From assembly GCF_034190915.1 (NCBI RefSeq), contig NW_026947509.1, forward strand, positions 34,170,767 to 34,234,766: DNA of 64,000 bases. Reading direction: 5' to 3'. The translations under genes were made by a program, and so were the position numbers. The notes beneath the pieces are model-generated. The model was not told where the DNA came from and made no database searches. It saw nothing but the letters and a program-made list of their open reading frames with translations. Positions 53,455 through 62,403 of this stretch are shown one piece after another (position 1 is the first letter of the stretch; every line of letters begins with the position of its first letter). This DNA is from Cavia porcellus (lineage: Eukaryota > Chordata > Mammalia > Rodentia > Caviidae).

Positions 53455-53735
53455 TCCAGGTCTGTAACATCTCGCATAAGGATTTTGCAGTTGACAGCTC
53501 TTGAATTCTTTTAAAAGTTATTTTGTTTTGCCAACATTTAGCGTTTTTAAGATTCTTTTACCCATTTCTCTGAGTGACCGTCTGATGAATTTAGCAAATG
53601 CACAGACACACCCGGCTCACTTCTCGCTATTTATAAAGCTGACAAGCGACTTGTATTTTATGGAATGGTTTTTAAAGAATTTGAAAGCAGCTTGGATTGC
53701 GTCTTCAGATGACATCTGAAGGAATGCTCAGCTTG
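53455..53735. promoter_or_regulatory. Candidate conserved non-coding block with MEF2-type site
   Basis: Unique AT-rich sequence with intact CpGs ('CATTTAGCGTTTTTAAG', 'GAGTGACCGTCTGATG', 'AAGCGACTTG') and CTATTTATAA at 53627-53636, a full match to the MEF2 consensus YTAWWWWTAR. No credible frame. Confidence 0.35.
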
Positions 53736-54306
53736 CCTCTGTCCCAAGCAGCAGACAGTGGAGGGGAAAGCAGAACCAACAATCAGTACCCCTCGAGGCC
53801 TGAATGGGAGCTCCAGACGGGAGGCTGAGGCAGGGGAAGAGACTGGTCAGCAACAAAGAAGGGCAAAGGTGGCTGTGTGCGTCTTCACACGCAGGCTGTC
53901 GGAAGCCAGGGAGCCCGGCAGGCAGGGAGAGAGCAGAGTGAGGAGAAGCCTGTAGGGAGACCAGAGGAAGGAAAGGGGAAGAGGCCCTGCTCGGGCCTGG
54001 CACCTGTCCTGTCCCAGTCCCCACAGGTCCCCACAGCCAGAAGCTGGCACCAAACACAGGTAGCACCGTGAGGCTGCTTCTGCCTCCACCATCAATGTTA
54101 CACTGAATAAAATTGGGCAGTGAACCCCACTACAGTTCTGATACAGTTTTTAGGACAGCATTTCTAGAAATTAATGGGTCGAAACTTAAAATATCCACAT
54201 TTGTGCAAAATGGCTTCCTCGAATGGGGGCTTCCTCTTACAGTGGACACCAGCAATGTCTGAGAGAGCCAACAGGCCCAGTGAGGTGCTCCCTCAGAAAG
54301 CCTTGA

Positions 54307-54390
54307 CAGCCAGGAGTGGTGGCTGCAGTGGAAGGACTTTGAGTTCAAGGCCAACCTGTGCTACAAAGCAAGCTTCTGTCAAAGAAAAAC
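54307..54390 (+). mobile_element. B1-type SINE, internally deleted
   Basis: 'ACAGCCAGGAGTGGTGGC', 'TTGAGTTCAAGGCCAACCTG', 'CTACAAAGCAAGC'. The centre of the B1 is missing. Confidence 0.7.
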
Positions 54391-54462
54391 TAAAGTTCTC
54401 ACAACTTAATCCATTACTATAATAAAATAACTGAGGCAGCTTAACTTTATAAGAATAAAGGT

Positions 54463-54660
54463 TTACCTGGATATAGTAGCACATACCTGTGAACCCAGCT
54501 ACTCAGGAGGGTGAGGCAGGAGAAACTCAGGCTCAAGCCTAGCTTGGGCAACTTCATGAGACCCTGTTTCAAAATTTAAAAAAATGAAAAAGACCAGAGA
54601 TGTAACTCAGTGGTATAATGCCCCTAGGTCAACATTAGTACAAAAAATAATTAATTAATA
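54463..54660 (+). mobile_element. B1-ID dimeric SINE
   Basis: 'GATATAGTAGCACATACCTG', 'ACCCAGCTACTCAGGAGG', 'CATGAGACCCTGTTTC', then 'AGAGATGTAACTCAGTGG' of the ID half and an A/T-rich tail. Confidence 0.75.
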
Positions 54661-55540
54661 AAAAGATATCATCAGCTCAGTTTGGGATGGTGAAATTCTA
54701 AATGATGCTGACCAGAGGATGTAGATACTGACCAAAGTGGCCTGTGGAGGTGTCACCGTACGGTGGGTGGCAGGGAGGAGGAGATGGGATCACCACAGGC
54801 GTTTTGGAGGTCCCACTGAGATCACTGGAAGGAGGTGAGCGTTTGCTTTAGTGTCATGGATTCTGGATTGTGACTCACTTAGATAATCAGAAGGTGTCAT
54901 TCTTGTTTGCCTGTTGTTTAGGACTTGTCTTTTATGGTCATCTTTTTATCTGTTGGTTTTTTTGTCAGATGATGGCAAATTGAAGATCATGATGTTTCTT
55001 TGATGGGACATTTTATTTTTAGCAGCAGGGTCCTGTATTCCTATTCTGTTTATGGGCTTACTAATTGCTGAATTGACTGGTGTCCCTGCTTGATGAGTCT
55101 GACTTGTTAGGCTGTTATGGTTATTGTTTTACCTCAGACAAGCAGCACTAGGAAAGAGTAAAGCTAGAGTGCCCCCTGGTAGACTTTGATACCAAAATGT
55201 GAATTCATAAAGTGCTGTATAATGGGTTTTTGAAATAAAATCTAGTTATTTGCAACATTACAGCTGCTGACATTAAATCTGGAAGGACAGGATCCACTGA
55301 GACAGCCTGGACTGATCCCCACTCCATGCTCAGGGAAGAGAATGTCAAACCTGTTTTGCCTCGGTTTCTTCCACTGCTGAGGAGGCAACTTAGCTCTTGA
55401 GATTCCACATTCTCACCCTTCCAGATGACTCATGAGCAAACTGTCTCTGTAACTCACCATGAGCAGGAAGAGAGAAGGTTTTCTTCCCTCTGATCTCATT
55501 TCCGATTTTTTCTGTCACTTTGTACTCTCCCCACACACAC
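54661..55540. other. Intergenic stretch, nothing certain
   Basis: AT-rich. 54900-55130 may be an old L1/LTR remnant but was not placed. Contains the CTCF-like motif at 55168. Confidence 0.4.
55168..55182 (-). promoter_or_regulatory. CTCF-like motif
   Basis: The minus strand reads CTACCAGGGGGCACT, matching the CTCF core except for one C-to-T. Confidence 0.5.
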
Positions 55541-55625
55541 TTTTTTTTTTTGGTGTGCTGGGAATTGAACTCAGGACCTCATGCTTGCCAGGCAGCACTG
55601 TGCCACTTAGCTAAATCCCCAGCTC
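55541..55625 (-). mobile_element. ID-type SINE
   Basis: 'GGTGTGCTGGGAATTGAACTC', 'CATGCTTGCCAGGCAGC', 'TTAGCTAAATCCCCAGC'. Confidence 0.88.
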
Positions 55626-56879
55626 ACTTTCCCCTTTTTTTGGAGGCAAGTTTCTTATAAGAATCTGAAAGATCTTCTACAGGTCTGAAGACTATGAAAA
55701 AACTTTCGTCACAATTTGTCTCAACCTTTCCCTCCTATCTAACAAGCAAGAACTTTCAAGTTGAGCCCATAGAAAATGAGTGCCTGTTAACACCGAAGAC
55801 ATGGAAGTCATCATAGACAAGGACCTTGTCTCTGGGTCAGTGAGACATTGGAATTTTGCCCATCCAGAAGAACATACTTGAAATCAATGCACTCACCTCA
55901 TGTTCTGGGCAAATTTTCCATCCAGCAAGTATGAGAAATTGAAACTTGAGACTAAGTGAAAAGAACCAACTTCTGGTGACATCAGAAGGAGCGATTTTCT
56001 AAGCATTATACTTGAGGGACCAAAATGCATTCAGTTCTGGAGAGAATTTCCAAACCACTCTTTATCTCACTCCCTCATACTCCCAAAAGGGCCTCAACCT
56101 CCCAGCTCCCTCCCCTTGAGAGCCTGGTTCTCATCATCTACGTTCATCAGGGAGGGAAGCACTTTCACTAAATGTTTAAGTTGTGGTTGCTCCAAAATAA
56201 GTACCAATTTTAACCTACGTTTCCATGAGCATTTTACAGATGAAATGACACAGAAATTTCTAGAGTGGCTTCGAGTTGAACTTAGCTTTGTCTTGCTGTT
56301 AAGGGAGACTGCCTAGGTGATGAGTTATATAGCACCAATGTCTCAGTGGCTTCTTTACATTAGAGTCCAGGGCAGAATTTTTCTAAACCAGGGCTTGCCT
56401 CTATCTATCTCTGGAGGTGACCCCTTTTGCAGGCTGAGAAGTGCTCTGGCCACTTCCAATCTGCCCTTTAATTTTTTTTCCTCACACTTTCTTTCAAAGA
56501 ATTGGAAAACCATTGCTGAGGTCTCTTGATTATTCATTTACTTTTGCTAGAAATGCTTCCCTCTTTAAATGTGACTGTGACAGCCAGAACCACTTTTGAC
56601 TGTACATTCTAGGAAACCCTTCAGATCAGATCCTTAAAGGTCTAAGGAGCCCTTCGATTATTTTAAGTTGTCAACTATTCATCGGGAAAGATGAACAGCC
56701 CTCTGCCTTCTTAGGTCATTTACAAAGGGCACAGAGGACACGTACATCCCCTGGCTCCTGATTCAGTCAAAGGACAGATTATTCTTAAAGACAAGTTTAT
56801 TATTCAGTCAGCCTCAAATATTAGGAAAAAGCTACAAAAGAAAGCGTTTGCTGCAGGTGGCTCACTTGACCCTTGAGTG
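55626..56879. other. Unclassified stretch upstream of an ERV fragment
   Basis: No named repeat except a possible MIR-like 'CATTTTACAGATGAAATGAC' at about 56231. It may be the matrix/capsid part or leader of the ERV that follows, but I see no motif to prove it. Confidence 0.35.
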
Positions 56880-57740
56880 AGAGTCACCTCCTCCGTATTT
56901 TATAATTGGGATCAGGAGGAGCCGAGGACAAGGAACAAAGAGACCAAGAGAAAGCGGCTGCCTTGGTTCCAGCCTTAAAAGGAACAGACTCTAAGTCTGA
57001 TCCCAGGGCTTCAAGAGGCGCTCACCTGCTATTGCTGCATGAACCAGGCCACCCCAGCGGGACATCATGACAGGAGGCCCCCACCCCACCCTCAGTGCCA
57101 AGGTGACCCTCGGAAGTCAGGACACCTCCTGAGAAAGAAATCCTAGAGTCAGACCTATCTTACCTGCAAGGCGGAAGGGACCAGGGGCACTGTCGCCCTC
57201 TTCCTCTGCCGGCTAGTCATCTCCGCAAGGGAGCCCTGGGTAATCATGACCAGAGGAGGAAAAGAAGCCAGCCTGTTGCTGGACCCTGGCACTGGCACTC
57301 ATCTCTCAGGCCTCCTTTTCAACCCTGGCCTTCCTTCCAACTGTCATACCCGACCGTGAAAGGCGGCGTCACCAGCGAAGGGGTGACCTGCTGGGCTTGC
57401 TTTCTCCCATTCCTTTTTGCTTAGGCCTGAGAGTCCATCCCCTCCTGCGGAGAGACATCTCATGTTGTCTGAATGCTGTAATTCTCAGTTCTGCTGGCTA
57501 CCAGGTGCAGTGCCTCCCCCCATAAAGACAAAATAAATCCTGAAGAATGGGCAACTAAGGTAAGATAGAAATGGAGGGAAGAGCTGCTTCCGTGCAGATA
57601 CATCTTAAAACCCCCGTTAATTTTCCTCACCCAAGACAGTACCCTCTCAGACCTGAAGTGAGAAAAAGATTATACCCTATAACTGACAATTTAAGGGCAC
57701 AAGGTTTAGCTACACCGTAACGGCCCCTGCAACATTCCAA
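56880..57740 (+). pseudogene. Decayed gammaretrovirus-like ERV: gag end, protease, start of reverse transcriptase
   Basis: Three landmarks lie in retroviral order in + strand frames. A Cys/His patch reading CYCCMNQ...GHH at 57027-57068 sits where a nucleocapsid zinc knuckle belongs. LLLDPGTGTHLSG at 57273-57311 aligns with the aspartic protease active site, with Asp-Pro-Gly in place of Asp-Thr-Gly. HPLLRRDI at 57436-57459 corresponds to the protease C-terminal PLLGRD-type motif. RQYPLRPEVRKRL at about 57634-57672 is the N-terminal reverse transcriptase motif, ending at a TAA near 57720. Frames shift between the two protease parts, and the pol body, env and paired LTRs are not found. It cannot encode working proteins. 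Confidence 0.72.
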
Positions 57741-58089
57741 TCTCAGGAGTTCAAAAACTCAACAGAGAGTAGAGGCTGGCAAAAGACTCTCTTTCACTGA
57801 GGACCGATGCAGTAGTGCCAGTCCACCTGGTCATACCTAAGCCGTCATCCTTCTTTCTAGGACCCCAGGAGCCGCCTGTTGGTTTTCTGTTGGAGTTACA
57901 AGATTTGTTTTGCTCTGTTTTTTTCTTTACATATGGAATCCCAGTTTCTTTTTGCCTTTGAAAATCCTCACAATAAGGTCTTTCAACTGCGTTGGAATGT
58001 GCTTCCTCAAGGGCGTTAATCTTATTATTTAGCCCATGCATGTTTGACTGTTTCGTAGGCCTTGTCTCCCCCAGATTTCAAGCTCCATA

Positions 58090-58865
58090 TTGTTATGGAT
58101 TAACAGCTGGAGGTCAACTTAACGCCAGCTGGATTAAATCAGCATGGTGCTGAGTGTAGATGTTCCACCTGAGGAAAGTTGCCAGCATAAATAGAGACAT
58201 GAAGACTAATGAGGGTTAGGGTTTCTAAGTGTTGCTGTTTGAGGCATTGGCTCCCTTGGAGGAGCTCGTCTTGACTAGCTTCCCCTCTGTGTGAGCTTGA
58301 CCATTGTCATATGAGGAGCTTGGGACCTTGTTGGTGAGAGTGACTATGGTTCACTTGGGGGAGCTCTGGTCCTTACATCGAAAGTCGCTTCCTGGCTCCA
58401 GCGGGGAAGATGTGGGCTGTTTAATCTCTAGGAGAAACTCATCATGCTGGCTTCCTGGCATGTACTCGACTGTTCTTATTGTTAGAGGAGCTCAGAACCT
58501 CCATGTCACTGAGGATGGCTGTGGTACTTTTTTCAGAGCAGCCCTGGTCCTTATTTTGAGCGTGACTTCTCGGTTCCAGTACAGAACCCTCAACCTACCT
58601 GCCCTGCTCCCTCATCCCGCTGGCATAGACTTCCTGGCTTCCACCACTGACCTTTGGGCCTTTCCAGCACAGATCCATAAACCAGACTGGTGTGAGTCCT
58701 TCTCATGGGTTTCAGACTTCCAGTAGGACTTGTGGGAGGCATTGTCATGGCTGGAGGTCTTCAGCTGGACTCATGTAGGACATTGCTGTGGGATCCAGGC
58801 CCTTGGCTGAATATCCTGGGTCTTTAGTGTTGTGGACCAATTTCCTGCACTGTCTTGTGTTTAAC
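58090..58865 (+). repeat. Unclassified LTR-like repeat with internal duplication
   Basis: Begins TGTTATGGATTAACAGC and is not single-copy-like. A segment starting GAGGAGCT at 58313 recurs in diverged form at 58485 (172-base offset), with shared 'CCTGGTCCTTA'-type text further in each unit. It lies just after the ERV fragment. It could be a solitary or flanking LTR, but I recognise no family, and it has no clear AATAAA. Confidence 0.4.
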
Positions 58866-59557
58866 TCTGCGTGACCATCACAAAATAATATTATAAATTC
58901 TGTGTCCTGATTCTAATTGTTCTCTTTGTAACCCCTGACTACAACACATACCTATGCAAGATGAGAACGTCTGGCGTCTCTCAGGGCCTTCAGACAGAGC
59001 CTCTGGAGAGCATCTCTGACTGCCACTCGGTGACCACTCAGAAACAGCGCCAGTGGTCACTGCCTCTGCTCTCTCATGGCAGTCAGAGGTACCGCTCTGG
59101 TGGGGAGGGGGCATTACAGACAGCCGAGTTATGGGAAATAGGACAGGCATTCAGGCAGGACCGGGCTCTCAGGGGGTCAGTGCAGAGGATGAGGACACAG
59201 TAAAACCATGGCTCGTGGTGCATTTGAAGAAGAAAAAGAAAATCACAATGGCCAGATTTACACACTTCCCCTAAGAGGTAAATGAAAGCTTAACATTACT
59301 GTGCTACCCCATGTAAATAGAGAATTATCTCATTGGGATGGGCTGTCCTCCCCCGCCAAGTCTAAGACTAAAAAGAGGACTAAACCCATAGATTATCAAC
59401 CAAGGCTATTTACCTCGAAATGTCTCATTTATCCTTTATGGCTGAGTAGTACTCCATTTTATTAAAAAATTCTTCATCCATTCCTCAGTTTATGAGCATT
59501 CAGGTTGTTTCCAAGATTTAACTATTATAAAATATGCCACTATAAATATGGGTGCCA

Positions 59558-59584
59558 TAAAAGCGTTGTGGTACAACGCTTTTA
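59558..59584. repeat. Perfect 12-bp inverted repeat (hairpin)
   Basis: TAAAAGCGTTGT, spacer GGT, ACAACGCTTTTA. It sits inside the L1, where other L1 copies as I know them have no hairpin. Confidence 0.93.
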
Positions 59585-59988
59585 AAGCATTAGGAAGATA
59601 CAAAGAAGGGGAATAGCTGGGTCACGCGGAACCCCTAGTTTTAGTTTTTGAGGAATCTCCACACTTGTTTCCACAGTACTTGCACCAGTCTACAATCCCA
59701 CTAACAGAGAAGAAGAGTTCCTTTCTCCCCCACAGCTCCTCCAGCATTTGTTTGATTTTTACATAGTTTATTTTTTGATGCTATTGTGAAAGGTGTTGTT
59801 TCCTTAATTTCTATCTCAGTGAGTCTGCTCTTTGTGTACAGGCATGCTATCAACTTTTGAATGTTGATTTTGCATACAGCTATATGACTGAATTTGCTTA
59901 TTAAATCTAGAAGTCATTCAGTGGAGCTTTTGGGGTCTTCTATGTAGCATATCTTTTCATCAGCAAATAATGATAATTTAACTTTTTT

Positions 59989-60095
59989 GGGGCTGGGGAT
60001 TTAGCTCAGCGGCATAAGCGCCTGCCTTGCAAACAGGCAGTCGTGAGTTCAATCCCCGGTACCAATAAAAAGACCAAAAAAAAAAAAAAAAAGAC
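59989..60095 (+). mobile_element. ID-type SINE, consensus-like (young)
   Basis: 'GGGGCTGGGGATTTAGCTCAG', 'CGGCATAAGCGCCTGCC', 'GAGTTCAATCCCCGGTACC', 'AATAAAAAGACC' and A-tail. Interrupts the L1 next to its active-site codons. Confidence 0.95.
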
Positions 60096-60343
60096 AAAAC
60101 TTTTCCCCTTCATGTCTTTATTCCTTTCATTCCTCTCTCGTCTAACTGCTCTGGCCAGTGTTTGCAGCACTATATTGAATAGAAGTGGTGATAATGGACA
60201 TCCTTGTCTTCTTCTAGGTTTTAGAGTGAAAGCTTTCAATTTTTGGCCATGTAGTATGATGTTGGCTGTTGCTTTGTCATAGTTGGCTTTTATCAGATTG
60301 AGATAAAGACCATCTATTCTGATTTTCTGTAGGCTTTTTAAAC

Positions 60344-60421
60344 AATATGTAGCAGGTATCGAACTCAGCACCTTGTGCTTGCCAGTCAGGAACTTATGCC
60401 ACTGAGCTATATCCCTAGCCC
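60344..60421 (-). mobile_element. ID-type SINE
   Basis: 'GTAGCAGGTATCGAACTC', 'TTGTGCTTGCCAGTCAGG', 'CACTGAGCTATATCCCTAGCC'. Inserted in the L1. Confidence 0.85.
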
Positions 60422-61480
60422 ATCTATAGGGGTTTATTTTTCCTTTTACCATGGATGGGTGCTGGGCTTTGTCAAATTCTTTTTCTGTGTCTACTGAAAT
60501 GATCATATGATTTTTGTTACATTTATTGATTTCTGTATATTGAACCATCCCTGCATCTCTGAGATGAATGCACTATCTTCTTGATGATTTGCTGTACTTT
60601 TTCCAATATCTTACTAAAGAGTTTTATGTCTATGCTCATCACAGAGATTGGCCTGCACTCCTCTTTTTGGTTACATGCTTCTCTGGTTTTGTAACCAGCG
60701 TAATGCTTGCTTCCAGGAATGACTCTGGGAATGCTGCTTCCCTTTCAGTCTCATTAAACAGCTTGAGGAGCAGTGGCATTAGATCTTCTCCAAATTTCTT
60801 ATAGAATTCAGCAGTGAGTCACCAGGACCCAGGCTGTTCTTTTCTGATAAATTTTTAATTTCATCTTCAATTTCACTGACTGGTATTGGGTTATTTAGAA
60901 TCTTTGTATCTTCTTGATTTAGCTTTGGTAATTTATATGTATTTAGGAATTTGTCTATTTCCTCTTTTTCCATCTCATTAGATGATCAAGGTAAGTCGAT
61001 GATCGATGATCTTCTGTATTTCTGCAGGATCCATTGTGATTTCATCCTTTTCGTTTCTCATTGCATGGATTTGAGTCTTTTATTTCCTTTTTTGAGAAAG
61101 TTGGCTAAGAGTTTATCAATTTGATTTAATCTTTCAAACAACCAATTCTTTGAATCATAGACTGTTTGTATTCTTATCTTAGTCTCAACTGTGGTCATTT
61201 CTGTTCTGAGCTTTATAATTTCCTCCTTTGTACAAGACTCGAGCTTGATTTATTCTTTCTCTGAAAGTCTGAGGTTAGATTGCTTATTTGAGCTTGCTCT
61301 GTTTTCCTGATATGAGTTCACCAGTATAAATTTACCTCATAGGACTGTTTTCACTGTGTCCCATAAGTTCCAATATGTTGTACTGATATTATCATTTAAT
61401 TGTAGAAACTGTCTAAACAAGTTTTTGGTTTATGTTGGATTTTGTTCTATAACTTTAGATCTTGCTTTTATGATTAAAGT

Positions 61481-61789
61481 TACCAAATTAATTGTTACTA
61501 CAGTTTGTCAGTTTCAAGGTTATGCTTAATGCTATTGTTGTTGCTAATTGAAATACTTTAGATATGATGTAATATCTGTTGTCATCAGTTGTTCTCCCTT
61601 GTATGACAACACTGTGATTATCTGGGATCATAATCATCACCATAGGCCAGCACCAAAGGGCTGGGTGCTGAGCCAAATAGCAACTTCTCATCCCTAATAA
61701 ATTGGGAAGGTAAGGTCTTGGGATAGACCAAAGACCAAGAGCCAGTTTGCCTAGAAGAGATCTCTGAAGAACAGACATTTCCTAGAGAA
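61481..61789. other. Spacer between two L1 copies, not classified
   Basis: About 300 bases without recognisable repeat or gene. A 96-codon minus frame (61488-61778) has no family likeness. Confidence 0.35.
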
Positions 61790-61841
61790 ACCTCAAAAAC
61801 TAATTATAAAGCTACCTACCATAAGAAATTTACAAACATCA

Positions 61842-61948
61842 TGGGACTAGAGGTTTAGCTCAGTGGCATAAGTGCCTGCCTGGAAGCACAAGGTCATGAG
61901 TTTGATCCCCAGTACCCCCCTCTCCCCCCAAAAAAGAAAAGAAAAAGA
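61842..61948 (+). mobile_element. ID-type SINE
   Basis: 'GGGACTAGAGGTTTAGCTCAG', 'GGAAGCACAAGGTCATGAG', 'GTTTGATCCCCAGTACCC' with C- then A-rich tail. Confidence 0.9.
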
Positions 61949-62270
61949 TAATTACAAGCATCAACACAGAAAATAAACTAAAATATGAAATTGGGAAAAT
62001 GATAATATGCAGAAGCAAAATGCAAACCAGGACCTCCGCTCACCCAGGACAAGTCCAGGAGTCAATGAGATAGAGGAAATTAGAAGCCACCCACTTGAAT
62101 TTTCTGAAATGGTAGCATCAGAAATAAAATTTTAAAAATAATAAAATAAACAGAGAAAAGCAGATCAGAAGTAATCTCTCAGCTAAAAGGAAAAGAGATG
62201 GTGATTATAACGATGGATTTTCTTGGTGAATCTAGAGTAGACATAGCTTTAAAAAAAACAGAGGAGTTAA

Positions 62271-62403
62271 GGCTGGGGATTTAGCTCAGCGGCATAAGTG
62301 CCTGCCTTGCAAATATGCAATCGTGAGTTTGATCCCCAGTACCACCAACAACAAAAAAGAATCATTAAAAAGTTTTTTAAAAAATAAAGGATATTAAAAA
62401 AAA
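62271..62403 (+). mobile_element. ID-type SINE with long A/T-rich tail
   Basis: 'GGCTGGGGATTTAGCTCAGC', 'GAGTTTGATCCCCAGTACC', then a tail with internal T/A blocks to 62403. The target-site duplication AGAGGAGTT(A/T)A is at 62260-62270 and 62404-62414. Confidence 0.92.

Larger units (their letters stand above)
59395..61480 (-). pseudogene. Decayed L1 retrotransposon, ORF2 in reverse
   Basis: On the minus strand the text follows L1 ORF2 from the region before RT (about 61480) through KFLNTYKLPKLNQED (60.94 kb), the RT motif stretch [16 protein letters not shown] (60.5 kb), [19 protein letters not shown] (60.2 kb) and VKLSLFADEKICYIEDPK (59.95 kb), to the C-terminal part near 59.4 kb. The catalytic FADD box reads FADE here, and frameshifts plus two ID insertions (59989, 60344) break it further. 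L1 ORF2p is an endonuclease/reverse transcriptase. This copy is dead and 5'-truncated. Confidence 0.9.

Noticed and set aside
60006..60548. A 180-codon minus-strand frame that looks like a reverse transcriptase gene.
   Set aside because: It joins a decayed L1 ORF2 to two ID SINEs and has lost the FADD active site, so it is a relic and not a gene.
2462..62403. tRNA-like A and B boxes at many places.
   Set aside because: All belong to ID SINEs with A-tails and target duplications. No cloverleaf-capable tRNA gene was found.
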